Shown: positions 22,535-34,327, numbered from the stretch's first letter. The stretch is DNA of 64,000 nucleotides from Achatina immaculata (GCA_009760885.1 CM019703.1:13066459-13130458); one strand, 5' to 3'. Numbers and translations are program-made. The notes: a model not told the origin generated them from the letters alone.

Positions 22535-23295
22535 GTAAGTAGACTGGGTTTTTTTTCAGTGTATGACATACATATCACTTTATCTCTGCACTCTTTATCA
22601 GTTTCCTTTAGATTTTACTTTCATGTATTTAAACCAAATTTCTTATTACATCAAAAAAAAGTTTGCCTCACCAATTCTTTTAGCAAATTATTCATTTTGT
22701 TGCTTTCTTTAAATGCTCTACAGCTCAATGTTCTATTGTACACGTTTGCCCCTCAAAAATATACTGTGCGATCTAGCGTTTGTTGATTATATGTGTGGTG
22801 ATCTATGTTGTAAGGAGTAATAACTCAGCGTGAAACAACATCCGAACAAACGAACACTACATGTAGATTGTGACCGAGACTCAGGAAAGAACTCTGCATT
22901 GAAGATCAGGTCCAAGCACAAGTCTAACTTCTAGATCTTACATGTATACCCCGCGTTTAATCACTTTCTATGCACTCATATAGACAGAGAAAAGCCTAGC
23001 ACGCATCATCCTTGCGTCCATCATCTAGCTTTCACACAGCTGTTCTCCCTCCAAAAGTTCTGCCAAAATATCCCTCTTGTGGCCACGTTCATTAACAATC
23101 CATTAACATGACCAGGTGACCAATCTTCACATCATCACCTGCATAAACATGTGTTGTGGTAAGGCCTGAAAAGTCAGTAAGCCACATATTGCTATTCTGC
23201 CCTTGCGTGTTGAAATCTCTGACGTTGGTAATTATTGAACATAGGCAGTTTCTGATATCTAATTAGTGTACTTATATGTGCCGTATTTGTTTTAG
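22535..23295 (+). other. ovo: ovo intron (761 bp)
   Basis: Begins GTAAGT and ends TTTGTTTTAG. It contains no recognisable repeat. An open frame continues from the exon for 84 codons past the donor, so intron retention would add a hydrophobic tail and a stop at 22784-22786. Confidence 0.65.
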
Positions 23296-23382
23296 AAACA
23301 AAGAACTCCTGCATACGATGAAATTCATGAAGGAGACCTGCCTCCTTGTCCACAGGGCCGAACATCTGAAACTGAAAGCAGA
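23296..23382 (+). CDS. ovo: ovo-like factor, small 87-nt exon
   Basis: Preceded by TTTGTTTTAG and followed by AGA|GTAGTA, a weak donor. It encodes 29 residues starting KQRTPAYDEIHEGDLPPCPQ, in phase 0 at both ends, matching the phase-0 donor before it and the phase-0 acceptor at 34240. I infer the exon from phase and splice signals. It could be skipped without a frameshift, so it may be alternative. Confidence 0.55.
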
Positions 23383-24089
23383 GTAGTAAATTTATTAGGA
23401 ATATATATGTTTATTAGTTCTTGTTTCTTACTGCTCTTGGGTAAATTCTTCCATTATTGTTTTTGTGTCATTGCTGTTATAACAGAAGAATAGTTGTATG
23501 CGCTCGCGCGCGCGCGTGTGTGTGTACATATGCGCTCTGGTTGCACATTCCTATAAGTCAGATATAACGTCTACTTCAGACGTTTGATATTTACTGTAGC
23601 TGAATTAGAATCATCAAGGAAAACTTCATGATCTAGTATTTATTTTAATAACGGGAGACAGAAGGGTACAGTTCAGTTTTACAAAGAGACAGAAAAGGTG
23701 AGGAAAGCAGGCAAGAACGAGAGTGGCAGAAAGTAAGATGAGGACGTGTACACGAAGAACAGACAACAGTCCAATATTTTGGCAAAAGACGTTTTCAATT
23801 ATCACGTCCAAAAAACAGCACAACAAATTAAAACAAGAAAAATTGGGGAAGAATTAAACACTCAGATTTTTTTGTGTTTAGTGTCCCACTTGAAAAAAAG
23901 ACGGGCATAAAATGCCGCTATATAGGTGTAGGTGAGCATGAAATATAAGCAGGCTGCTGGCAACATGAGACAAAGGGACGATGAAAAACAGTACCAGATG
24001 GTAAACGACATGGCGGTCTGCCTCGGATTGGCGGTACTCTTATTTTAAGAGCATTTCTTTATCTGGTCAAGTTTCGGCTCCACTAGATG
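23383..24089 (+). other. ovo intron, 5' part
   Basis: Start of a 10.9-kb intron. It has a CGCGCG/TGTGTG run (about 23503-23526) and otherwise nothing recognised. Confidence 0.5.
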
Positions 24090-24785
24090 TCATTCATTCA
24101 TTCATTTGCATGTTCCTTGCGGAACTTTGCCTCCCTAACAGCACTTCTGTAAGCCTCTCGATTGTAAGCAAGATGCCTTACTGCTGATGCATCCATTTAC
24201 AGATTATCAATGATGTCTTGCATCCATCTTCGCCGTGATCTTCTTCTCTTTCTTTTCCCATTATATACCCTTCCAATACTGTCTTATCTAGATTATCATG
24301 ACGTTTAATGTGTCCAAAATATTTAAGTTTTCTTTGTTTAATCCTCTTTACTAGCCAGCCTTCTTCAATATTAAGTTCTTGTAGTATGGATATATGTTTT
24401 CTTTTTTGTGTCCATGATATTTGAAGAACTCTTCTGTAGCATTTACATTCAAAGGCATTTATGTGTTTCTCAGCTGTTTTGTTAAGTGTCCAGGTCTCAC
24501 AGGCATATGTTGCGTTGGGAAAGATGTATGCCCTTAAAAATCTTATTTTTGTAGTTGTGTCTGTTCCTTCTCACGGGTTCTTTGGTTGTTTTACTTTCTG
24601 AAGAGCGATAGATGTCCTCCTTTTAATTTCCCTCATTGTATCTCCATTATTAGTTAGCAGTGATCCAAGATATTAAAAACTCTCAACTTCTTCCAATTTT
24701 TCATCATTGATACATATTTCATCTGCCTTATTTGTTTTATCAGTTGTCATCAATTTAGTTTTCTTCGCATTAAGATAGAGGTTTT
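24090..24785 (-). mobile_element. LINE-B, 5'-truncated and decayed copy
   Basis: Parallel to 13319-14035 over its whole length: CATTCATTCATTCATTTGCA tail, 'CTTGCGGAACTTTGCCTCCC', 'CCTCTCGATTGTAAGCAAG', 'GTCCAGGTCTCACAGGCATA' and 'CATTAAGATAGAGGTTTTGC'. The minus-strand frame is broken by indels. It ends where the LINE-B 5' truncation meets unrelated DNA near 24785. Confidence 0.9.
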
Positions 24786-24884
24786 GCAAAGTATCAGCCC
24801 GATCAATGGTAAGACATTTGTTCGAGAACCCTATACTGTCTATTGCATCGACTGGATACGTTTTGCTTGGCTGGTGCTGCTTAA

Positions 24885-25560
24885 ACTTCTTTTTCTTCTT
24901 CTTCTTCATTCGGGGTTGTTGGTCACTTCAGATCCTGATTCCTGTCGACATGGCAAAGCCCGCAGTCCTCCCCAGATCCTGATAGGAGCCCCAAAGCTTT
25001 TGTCCCAAGCTGGGGCAAAATCCTCTGGCCATGTCTCACGCCTCAGGTCTGCATGGTTTGGGCACTATTGTAGGATATGTTCTGGAGTCTGGACTCCACT
25101 GCCACATGGACACTCGTCTGTGTGAGACATTTTGAGTCGATACAGGTGGCTCAGTAGTCTGCAGTGGCCTGTCCTTAGGTGAAAGAGGATGGTTTGCTGA
25201 TGTCTTTGTAGTTGGTGTACTGAATCTGGCTCATTGTTGCATTTCAGTTGCTTTTTTCCATTCAGATTTGCACTGGTTACGGATTATGGTTTTCGCCTCT
25301 TGGTAGTTTACTGGATGATTGGTTTGATCTTGATTGTTGCCAGCTTTGGATAGGCTGTCAACTGTTTCATTGCCAGCTCTTCCACAGTGAGATGGTACTC
25401 AATGTAGGGCCACGGTTGTTGACAGTGTAAAGTGCTTCAGTTCTCTTGTGATTCCTGTAGGTTTGCATGTGGGTTCTTTGTTGTTTTTAGAGATTCCAGA
25501 AGTGACCTGCAGTCTGAAGAAGGCTATTTTGTGTGGTGGCTACTGGTTATCTGGCTGCTT
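24885..25560 (-). mobile_element. RNase H-bearing LINE relic, C-terminal part
   Basis: Minus-strand translation in broken frames gives an RNase H tail ('AGNETVDSLSKAGNN') followed by a cysteine/histidine motif of the type 'TGHCRLLSHLYRL', 'CPCGSG' and 'QTPEHIL'. That combination is typical of Jockey/I-group non-LTR elements that carry RNase H, and different from the RTE-like families elsewhere here. A (TTC)n run at about 24890-24910 would be its (GAA)n 3' tail. Stops and frameshifts show it is dead. Confidence 0.7.
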
Positions 25561-25749
25561 GTAACTGATTTTATAGTGCTCTCATTTTTTTTTACAGCTG
25601 GACTGAAGGAGATCATGTGAGAGTAATAGCAAAAATCTGTCGAAAAAGACTTTACAATTGTAAAATTTTCACTATTTGCTTCAAAATAAAGGCAAATGAT
25701 GGCGTGACAATACCGTATCAGTCATACAACTCACGCAAAAAAATATAAA

Positions 25750-25750
25750 C

Positions 25751-25776
<26 letters not shown>
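25750..25776. repeat. (TA)n microsatellite
   Basis: TATATATATATA run directly at the 3' side of the minus-strand SINE copy. Confidence 0.9.
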
Positions 25777-25781
<5 letters not shown>

Positions 25782-26035
25782 AAACTCCCGTTTCCATGCC
25801 ATTAAGGCATATTGGATAATACGATGTTATGCCCGTATTTTCCATCACCTTCGGCACATGAAGCTATGATGTGACCAGTATCATGCCTGGCCGCTTTACC
25901 TTCCCAGATTTCTCTGGTACCCATTTTCCGAGGGTTGGGTGAACCCCGGGGCCGTATTGGTCAGAAAAAAAAAGCTGGGGATTTGAACCCTCGACCATTC
26001 GGCTGCTAAACGAGTGCTCTAACGACTACGATATA
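25777..26035 (-). mobile_element. tRNA-derived SINE, copy 1
   Basis: On the minus strand it starts with a tRNA-like head: GTCGTTAGAGCACTCGTTTA resembles an A-box region and GAGGGTTCAAATCCCC a B box. A body follows containing 'GGGTACCAGAGAAATCTGGG', 'TTCATGTGCC', 'ACGGGCATAACATCGTA' and 'CATGGAAACGGGAGTTTTAC'. The body blocks recur in the same order at 40075-40262, which shows a dispersed family. A (TA)n tail follows. Confidence 0.75.
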
Positions 26036-26093
26036 TTTTGGACTTTTATTCTTTGCGACTGAGGCCTCCGTTTCAGTAAGGTGTATGGCCTCC

Positions 26094-26990
26094 TCAGGCC
26101 TGTATCAGAGAACGATATCTCCTTGACATGGATCCGATTAGCCGTTGGTTCTGTTGTTGTGGGATGGCTGCCCACTCTTCCCGGAGTGCAAGAGACAACT
26201 GTCGGAGATTGGTTGGCGCCACGTCTCGCTGGCGGACTTGTCTGTTGAGTTCATCCCAAAGTGTTCTGTTGGGTTCATGTCTGATGAGGTGAATGGCCAC
26301 GGAATGGTCTGGACGTTGTCGTCAGCGAGGAACTGGGTGGTGAGTTGTGCCACATGAGGTCGAGCGTTATCCTGCTGAAAAATCTACCCTGGTGCAGCCA
26401 GAAGTTGAAGGACGTGAGGACGAAGAATTTCAACGACGTACCGTTGGGTATTCAGGCGCCCTTCAACTTGTACCAGGTCACTTCTTCCCTTGAAGTTGAT
26501 CGTCCTCCATACTGGTACACCTCAACCACCATGTGGCTCATGGACTCGACGATAAACTCTTCTCTGTTTATCGTGTCGCTGGAGCAGAAAGAATGATTCA
26601 TCACTAAACCAAACCCTTCTCCAATCATTCGCAACAGTCCATTGGCGATGCTGGTTCCCCCTCTGCAGTCGGTTCTAGCGATGCCGGTTCGTAAGAACAG
26701 GACCATTGTAGAGTCTTCTAGACCAAAGACCAGCGTCGTGCTGCCGATTCCTGACCGTTTGATCTGAAATTCTATGAGCTGCTATCATTGACTGAACTGT
26801 TGAGGACGCAGGTGCAAATTGATTCCTAAAGTGACGCAGCCGTATGAAGCGGTCTTCGGTAGGAATTGTGACTATGGGTCTTCCACTGCGCGGCCGGTTT
26901 GCAAATGAGCCAGTTTCTTGAAATCGTCTCCAAAGGCGACTAATGGTGCTTCTAACCACATTAAATTGTCTGGTCACTACACTTTGTGAC
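26094..26990 (-). pseudogene. Tc1-like transposase pseudogene
   Basis: The minus strand encodes a degraded Tc1-family transposase. From the N-terminal side: an HTH segment ('STISRLWRRFQETGS', 'RPRSGRP'), a second HTH ('ISDQTVRNR'), then in other frames 'FSDES' (first catalytic Asp region), 'DNARPHVAQ' (second Asp) and the DE-region 'NPTEH' / 'LWDELNRQVRQRD'. At least three frame changes separate the pieces, so no functional enzyme is possible. I did not find terminal inverted repeats. It lies inside an ovo intron in antisense orientation. Confidence 0.88.
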
Positions 26991-27330
26991 TGTCCAGCCT
27001 GTAAACGCCCAGTGATGATGAGCCATACTTGCGCATTGAATTTTCAAATGACTTGATTCCAGGAGCGTCAATCTTTTATGGGTATTCAATAACATGGTCA
27101 GTGAGTTTTGTGTTCAGTAAATTTCATGGGATTCTCGTGAACCTGTCATGAGTTATTGTCAAAAATGTTGTTTTGACCGGTGTCGCTTTTCTGTGCTCAT
27201 GAATCATCTGCTGAGTACAGTTCAGGTCGGCACGTGAAGTTGGTGATGTCAAAGTGTCAAAGAGAACGTTTCAGGCAATTTTCCCTTGTCTGATCAGCAA
27301 ACTTCAGTTTAAATCGCAACATCATATCTG
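26991..27330. other. Intronic stretch, nothing recognised
   Basis: Probably the remaining 5' flank of the Tc1 copy. No inverted repeat or gene was seen. Confidence 0.4.
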
Positions 27331-27418
27331 TTGCGATTCTGTTTCTGAACAGCATATACATATTGGCTGGGGATTCTTTGTTGGTGCTTTATACTCCATT
27401 GGAAGTAAAGAGGACTAT

Positions 27419-27453
<35 letters not shown>

Positions 27454-27455
27454 CT
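27331..27455 (+). mobile_element. LINE-D 3' end with (GAT)n tail, copy 2
   Basis: 'TTGTTGGTGCTTTATACTCC' and 'ATTGGAAGTAAAGAGGACTA' parallel 16090-16130. A (GAT)11 tail follows (27420-27452). Confidence 0.65.
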
Positions 27456-28957
27456 CGCCTTAGAAATCGATATGCTCTCCACAAATAGACAAATGGCCAC
27501 CCACGAAACCCTAGTTCGGTACGGATTAAAAGAAATTGAAGTATTATAGTTTCGAGATAATCGATGATCAACCTGTAATACATTTTGATCAGCATTTAAA
27601 TTTACGCGTTAAAATTACACTACTTTTTAAAGTAATATATTTAATTCAGTATTTGCATAATTTACTAACAAAATCTCTCTGCTTTGTACCCAAACTAATT
27701 TCAGTCGTCTCTTTCTTTCTTTTCCTCATTTCTGACAATTGCGCAGGTGTCAATTTATGCAGATCGAATAGTGAACGCCCATGTAGAAAAGGAAAATACA
27801 TACCTGTATTAGCAAACTACGTAATGACACGATCGTTTTAAGATTCTTTACAGCAAATGCTAAGATACCTGATGCAGCCAGGAATGCCCAGCAGCCATTT
27901 ATACTGCACCTGTTTTGTATAAACATTTATGTTCTTTTCATATTTTCCAAACTTCGATTCTCATTACTTTTCGATTAATTTTCCAAGTCCACGTGCCTGC
28001 TGTCTTGTCTAAAAGGGTTTCCATTTCCATCAATGGTCGTTTTTTTAATGCACTATTTATGGTTGAATGATTGTACTGTAGAAATTTTTTAAAATATAAT
28101 TAACAGCTGTTCGCCGACATTCCTTAGGAATCATAACCAATACATGCTTTCGCTCTGTGCTTGCATGTAAATCAGCAAGCAACCAAGTCTATTTTATAGT
28201 CATTGACTTAGAGTCGTTTGTCTGCGTGCCAAGCGTGTGTGCATCTATAATTGAATGATTCTGCTTTTCTTACACCTTTCAAATCTGCATAAATTTGCAA
28301 GAAAAGAGCAGCAGCGTACGTTTATTATGTTTTCTTTGGGAGGTCACGTTCCATGGGCTAAGAATGAAGAACACTCTTACAATGTCTTAACCACCCTTTT
28401 TACAAGAATAAATAAATAAAATTAAAAAATATTTTCATGTTTCCATTCATTAACCAACAAATTTTGTACTTGAATCAATCAGATTTTAAAACATCTGTAC
28501 CAAAATACGGTCAGAGCGGATCTTTCGCAAGATGCGCGACACGTGTATGCATTACAAAATGGCCACCTACCAATCTATAGTAGAACGTAAAAGAATCTGT
28601 AAATACGGAACAGAAATCGCGTCACATAATTTATGGCCTGCTTCAAACTTTTAAACTTTTTTTTAAACTTTGAACGCCCCGTACTGCCTTGGAAAAAGAT
28701 GTTAATTAATTCAGGCAATTAATCATATTTTTTAGTAGCTTGGCACGTTTGCACACGCGCCCGCACGTGTTCATTATTTACAAATAATATTTTTATTTAT
28801 GTTTTTTTTTTTCTTTTTCAGTATTAAACGTATAATCCTGTCCTCACATGACACTTTCCTATTTCTTCTTTTTCACTGCCGCTTTCATGTGTTACGTTGA
28901 CCAGAACTTGTCGGTGCGCGTATTCTGGCTCTTCTTGGCGTAGCGCAATAAACAGCA
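27456..28957. other. AT-rich intronic stretch, nothing recognised
   Basis: No gene-like frame beyond about 100 codons and no repeat. An open frame at 27536-27841 shows no domain. Confidence 0.5.
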
Positions 28958-29058
28958 TATTCTTCTTCTTCTTTTTCTTCTTCTTCTTCTTCTTCTTTTT
29001 CTTCTTCTTCTTTTTCTTCTTCCTTCTCCTCTTTTTCTTCTCCTTCTTCTTCAGTCGC
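28958..29058. repeat. (TTC)n microsatellite end of TTC-linked element
   Basis: About 100 nt of TTC with TTT and CTC interruptions, immediately before a copy of the TTC-linked family. The Glu/Lys-rich minus-strand frames are artefacts. Confidence 0.92.
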
Positions 29059-29315
29059 ATTGGAACTCTGATCTTCATGCTCCTTGCAGCCGACGCGGTG
29101 AAGATGTTGAAACCACAGCATCGTGTCGGATTGGGAGCGGGTTATGGCTAATATATTTTTTTTTTCAGTTCCTAAGTAGAGCTTAAAAAATCCGGGGGTG
29201 TTCAGCGTTTCGTTAGCAGATTCCATCTCCATGGGGACTACGCTGAGCCTAACACGATAGCTACCCGTAACAGGGAGGCACCAGAAGAGAGGTAGGAGAG
29301 GGTCTTGGGTCAGCC
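29059..29315 (+). mobile_element. TTC-linked interspersed repeat, best-preserved body
   Basis: Blocks in order: 'CTTGCAGCCGACGCGGTGAA', 'GCATCGTGTCGGATTGGGAG', 'GGGTTATGGC', 'TTAGCAGATTCCATCTCCAT', 'GGGGACTACG', 'TACCCGTAACAGGGAGGCAC', 'GAGGTAGGAGAGGGTCTTGG'. All recur in other copies. With its (TTC)n end the element is about 350-400 bp. Confidence 0.75.
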
Positions 29316-29556
29316 CTGACGCTAACATGTCAGCTATGGTTCACCAGCCCTGACGCTAACATGTCAGCTATGGTTCACCAACCTTGACGCTAACATGTCA
29401 GCTATGGTTCACCATCCCTGACGCTAACATGTCAAGTATGGTTCACCATCCCTGACGCTAACATGTCAAGTATGGTTCACCATCCCTGACGCTAACATGT
29501 CAGCTATGCTTCACCAACCTTGACGCTAACATGTCAGCTATGGGTCGCTGACTGCC
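29316..29556. repeat. 34-bp minisatellite formed inside a TTC-linked repeat
   Basis: Seven copies of TGACGCTAACATGTCAGCTA followed by TGGTTCACCAACCC. The unit is itself the core segment of the TTC-linked family (single copy at 1945-1985), amplified in tandem here. Confidence 0.92.
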
Positions 29557-29913
29557 AAAACTGACAGCTTCTTTGCCCTCACAACCTGGACGTCATGTCT
29601 TTAGAAGTTCTGGAAAAATTTTACCCTGGGGGGGGGGGGGGGGTGTAAGATCCTCGTCTAAATCTGACATGACAAGAGAAAAAGAAAAACTAACCACAAG
29701 CTTCCATTTCTCCATGCTTTCAGACTATCATATCAAGAGAGGAAAGCTTTGTGTAACAGAGACACGCACAACAAACGAGGGGCACAAAATAATTCATAAT
29801 TTCGGAATTTTGAAAAACAAAAACAAAGAATAATAATAAAATTCGGAAGACCACACGAGAAAAGTCCAAATCAGTTACAAGAGAAGGTTTGATCTATGTG
29901 TCTCTGAGTGTAT

Positions 29914-29944
<31 letters not shown>

Positions 29945-30054
29945 TCCACCTATTCTGCAAGAGTCAATTATTACACTGTTTTTTTTTCTTCTGTAGGTTC
30001 CAAATCTGGAGCAACTTCATAACTCTCTCACTTTCATGAATATTTTTTGTGCTG
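29557..30054. other. Intronic stretch with a G run and (GAT)n
   Basis: Holds a G run (about 29628-29643) and a (GAT)10 run (about 29914-29943). No gene was recognised. Confidence 0.5.
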
Positions 30055-31210
30055 AAAATGTGCACTCTATACAGCTGTTTTCACATTTCCACTGATTTAC
30101 AGCTTTTCTCACATTTCCACTGACTTACTCAAGTTCTCACATCTCCACTGATTTACCGCTATTTTCACATTTCCACTGACTTACTGCTGTTCTCACATTT
30201 CCACTGACTTACCCACGTTCTCACATTTCCACTGACTTACTCAAGTTCTCACATTTCCACTGACTTACCCACGTTCTCACATTTCCACTGACTTACTGCT
30301 GTTCTCACATTTCCACTGAATTACCGCTGTTCTCACATTTCCACTGACTTACTCAAGTTCTCACATTTCCACTGACTTACTCAAGTTCTCACATTTCCAC
30401 TGACTTACCCAAGTTCTCACATTTCCACTGACTTACCCAAGTTCTCACATCTCCACTGACTTACCCAAGTTCTCACATCTCCACTGACTTACCGCTGTTC
30501 TCACATTGCCACTGACTTATCGCTGTTCTCACATTTCCACTGACTTACTGCTGTTCTCACATCTCCACTGACTTACCCAAGTTTTCACGTTATCACGGAC
30601 TTACACAAGTTCTCACATCTCCACTGACTTACCACTGTTCTCACATTTCCACTGACTTACTACTGTTCTCACATCTCCACTGACTTACCCAAGTTATCAC
30701 ATTTCCACTGACTTACCCAAGTTCTCACATTTCCACTGACTTACCCAAGTTCTCACATTTCCACTGACTTACCCAAGTTCTCACATCTCCACTGACTTAC
30801 CGCTGTTCTCACATCTCCACTGACTTACCCAAGTTCTCACATCTCCACTGACTTACCCAAGTTCTCACATTTCCACTGACTTACCGCTGTTCTAACATCT
30901 CCACTGACTTACCCAAGTTCTCACATTTCCACTGACTTACCCAATTTCTCACATTTCCACTGACTTACCGCTGTTCTCACATTTCCACTGACTTACTGCT
31001 GTTCTCACATTTCCACTGACTTACCGCTGTTCTCACATCTCCACTGACTTACTGCTGTTCTCACATCTCCACTGACTTACCGGGGTTCTCACATCTCCAC
31101 TGACTTACTGCTGTTCTCACATCTCCACTGACTGACCGCTGTTCTCACATTTTCACTGACTTACCCCTGTTCTCACATCTCCGCTGACGTACCGCTGTTC
31201 TCACATTTGC
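30055..31210. repeat. 28-bp minisatellite, about 41 copies
   Basis: GTTCTCACATTTCCACTGAC followed by TTACCCAA, 28 bp, for more than 1.1 kb. Two variable positions dominate: ATTT/ATCT and CCCAA/CGCT/TGCT/TCAA. Lies in the 10.9-kb ovo intron. Confidence 0.97.
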
Positions 31211-32109
31211 CATTTATAGAAAGTTCTTTTTTTTTTTTTACCTCAATCCAGTTCAGACACGAAAACAACTCTTTGGGGTTCTCTACCATGCATCCATTTT
31301 CTTTCTTCTTGTAGCTTATCTTTGATTGCAGCCTTATTCCTGCCCAAATGCTCTTGGATTTTGGTTTATCCCTTCCATTCCAAAACAACACTGGCGGGGT
31401 TGATAGACCGTGCATACCTATTTGAATCAACGCTCATAGCGATATTTAGGGAAAGTCTAAATAAAATGAAACGTACCACATTTCTAAACCAACCCATATC
31501 TTTTTATGTTATAGAGTAACTTCCTTCTAGTTCCTTTCTACCAGAATGTCTCATCAAAATTAGTTCTTGCAGAGAAAGGAAGTTGATTCAAAAGTGAAAG
31601 TGTTAAAGCTTCAGGCACTGAGACTGAAAGCTCTAAGAGTCTTGTCTGAGGGTCATAGAAGAGGACCCGCTGTGTTGTTTGAAATATTTTCGAGGGCGAC
31701 TGGGTAAGGGAGTAGTCAGTGCAGTCGTCTTTCATCGCAAAGGTCTGTGATTCGAAACATCTCCAAAACGCCTCTGCCACCCAATTTTTATAAATGGATC
31801 ATGACTCCGTCTTGGAGCTTGGGGGGGGGGGGGGGGGAGAGAGAAACAGGGCAACGTGTGATTTTGATCACACCATTCTCCAAAGTGCCAACAGGTCAAG
31901 GACAATATGGGCTTTAACACTTAATCTCCACGGTACCTTTAACTTAATTGCATGAACTAGCAATAAACTTACTATATTAAGGAATATTTTTTTAAAAGAA
32001 AAAAATGTGTATACCAGATGCAGTCATGCGAGGTGGGACACAGATAGACATACACACACAAATAAAATAAAATAAAATAAAATGAGACTGTACATGTATT
32101 TCATGTTAC
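31211..32109. other. Intronic stretch, nothing recognised
   Basis: Contains a T run (about 31226-31238), a G run (about 31820-31838) and an (AATAA)n run (about 32058-32082). Confidence 0.5.
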
Positions 32110-32640
32110 TGAGCAAGTTGAGGAAATCAAAATCGATCTCCTTCAGAACAGTTCCCATGTGAGTTGACACACAGCTGCACACGAATGCTGTCAACGTTCA
32201 GAGCAATCCTGCTGATCATTTTCTGAGAGGCTATTTAAGGAGTCCGTCGTTTTTGCTTTCACATCTTCTATTGACTAAAAATGGGTCCTCTGAGCACCAG
32301 CTTGATCTTTTTGAACAGGTAGAAGTCACAGTGAGTCAGGTCTGGTGTATACTCGAGAACAGTGACAACTGTGATTTGCTGGAAACTGCCACACGGACAA
32401 AGCGCTATGGCTGGGACATTGTCTTCGTGCAAAATCCAAGCGACAGCCATCATCCTTCACGCTTTCTCTGCCTTCCGAAAATCGCTTATACGTTTCAGAA
32501 ATGAGTGCATGAGACAAGCACTCATCATCGTAAGTCTCTGTCAATAACTGAAAAGTTCCCATGGCGGAATTCTTCAGCTTCACAAGAAACTTGATGGTAA
32601 CTTGCTTTTCCGTTTGGACTTCACTGGTTTCCGACGGAAC
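32110..32640 (-). mobile_element. mariner-like element relic with internal deletion
   Basis: The minus strand reads as the N-terminal HTH of a mariner transposase ('IKFLVKLKNSAMGTFQLL', 'YKRFSEGRESVKDD') joined directly to the second half of the catalytic domain ('LHEDNVPAIAL', then 'YTPDLTHCDFYLF' for the YSPDLAP-type motif). The segment with the first catalytic Asp is absent, and the join changes frame. Homology outside the ORF reaches about 32135. Dead, non-autonomous remnant in an ovo intron. Confidence 0.82.
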
Positions 32641-32904
32641 ATAGGTATACGTCTCGTATTTGAACACACGCCCTCTGGTGCTGAGTAAAGCGATGGAGTT
32701 AAGACTTGTCTTACAGTGGCAGTTTGGAACATGCTCTGTAAACACCTCTTTGTCTCTCCACTTCCACTCTCTGTTCCAAGGCTGTATGGTCAGTTTTTTG
32801 TTTCTTTGTTTGTTTGTCAAACCTTATTTGTCAGACCTCTTATGTAACTCTAAACAAGTCTATCAGTTCTTTCACAAAACACAAGCATACATTAGCCCTT
32901 CTAT

Positions 32905-33025
32905 ATAACAGTCTGTATAACAAGCATATGTGTCATAGATCAGTCCTCCAATATAACACTCTAAACAAGCATATGTGTCATAGATCAGTCCTCCAATATA
33001 ACCCTCTAAACAAGCATATATGTTC
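32905..33025. repeat. About 45-bp tandem repeat, 2.5 copies
   Basis: AACAAGCATATGTGTCATAG then ATCAGTCCTCCAATATAACAC, repeated. Confidence 0.9.
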
Positions 33026-33373
33026 TTGAAACATTTCGAAACCTAAGTGCATTTCTTTAAAAAAAAAAGGAAAACAAAGATCGTGATAAGAATTCTTGTT
33101 TCATTTTCATTCTGCTCTACTGCAATTCTTTTATAAAATTTGCATTTATACTAGACTTCTTCAAGCTACATTTACCTCAAGAGATTGTTAACTGCTTGTT
33201 GGGTTAGCTAGTTATTAAGAAATACTTGCAAGTAAAAGAGACCTTTTTTAAATTAAAAAAAAATAATCTTGTCATTTAACACGTCTACATTCTTCAAAAC
33301 TGATTCTTTTCCAGATAGAAAATGACAACTGCGACAAATTTTTTTGTTTGTTTTGTTTCGCTGCTGAGCGGAA
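33026..33373. other. AT-rich intronic stretch
   Basis: Nothing was recognised. Confidence 0.45.
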
Positions 33374-34090
33374 TGTCAGTTCACAGAGTAACAGTACAGA
33401 CCGCGAGTGTCAGAGAGTTAAAAGGATGGTCACAAAGTAACAGTACAGACCGCGAGTGTCAGAGAGTTAAAAGGATGGTCACAAAGTAACAGTACAGACC
33501 GCGAGTGTCAGAGAGTTAAAAGGATGATCACAAAGTAACAGTACAGACCGCGAGTGTCAGAGAGTTAAAAGGATGGTCACAAAGTAACAGTACAGACCGC
33601 GAGTGTCAGAGAGTTAAAAGGATGATCACAAAGTAACAGTACAGACCGCGAGTGTCAGGGAGTTAAAAGGATGATCACAAAGTAACAGTACAGACCGCGA
33701 GTGTCAGAGAGTTAAAAGGATGATCACAAAGTAACAGTACAGACCGCGAGTGTCAGAGAGTTAAAAGGATGATCACAAAGTAACAGTACAGACCGCGAGT
33801 GTCAGAGAGTTAAAAGGATGATCATAAAGTAACAGTACAGATCGCGAGTGTCAGGGAGTTAAAAGGATGATCACAAAGTAACAGTACAGATCGCGAGTGT
33901 CAGAGAGTTAAAAGGATGATCACAAAGTAACAGTACAGATCGCGAGTGTCAGAGAGTTAAAAGGATGATCACAAAGTAACAGTACAGATCGCGAGTGTCA
34001 GGGAGTTAAAAGGATGATCACAAAGTAACAGTACAGATCGCGAGTGTCAGAGAGTTAAAAGGATGATCACAAAGTAACAGTACAGACCAC
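33374..34090. repeat. 49-bp minisatellite, about 14.5 copies, highly homogeneous
   Basis: GTCACAAAGTAACAGTACAG then ACCGCGAGTGTCAGAGAGTTAAAAGGATG. Copies differ at only a few sites (GGTC/GATC, ACCGCG/ATCGCG, GAGAG/GGGAG), so the array is young or recently homogenised. It ends 150 bp before an ovo exon. Confidence 0.97.
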
Positions 34091-34239
34091 GAATCTTTTC
34101 GGGAAAACGACCAATGTCTTCTAAACCGGTTTTGGTTTCTCCTATATTCATGCATGTGTCATTTTGTCAGTTTATCCAAAACGTATTCTCAAACTTGTCA
34201 GTGATTTCAGTTTGTTTGTTTTTTTTTCTTTCACTACAG

Positions 34240-34327
34240 CATCGAAATGTTAAGTTTGAGTTTATCAACGGCGGAAATGGCATCAAGAATCCACTTTTGA
34301 GTACAGACTTTGTGGACAACAAATTAG
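34240..34327 (+). CDS. ovo: ovo-like factor, 88-nt exon
   Basis: Acceptor TTTCACTACAG|CAT and donor TTAG|GTGAGT are both strong. It encodes HRNVKFEFINGGNGIKNPLL and nine further residues, entering in phase 0 and leaving one nt that completes a Gly codon with the next exon at 34919. It lies immediately before the zinc-finger exon. The short linker ahead of finger 1 has no recognisable domain. Confidence 0.8.

Noticed and set aside
24784..25620. Short + strand open frames around 24784-25620 as genes
   Set aside because: The minus strand of the same DNA carries RNase H and Cys/His motifs of a LINE relic, so the + frames are shadows.
28824..29328. Glu/Lys-rich minus-strand open frames
   Set aside because: They cross a (TTC)n tract and a non-coding repeat copy, and the charged run is simply (GAA)n read as codons.
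30055..31210. Regular 28-bp repeats considered as a CRISPR-like array
   Set aside because: Units are directly head-to-tail with no unique spacers, in a eukaryotic intron. The same applies to the 20-, 24-, 30-, 36-, 42- and 49-bp arrays.
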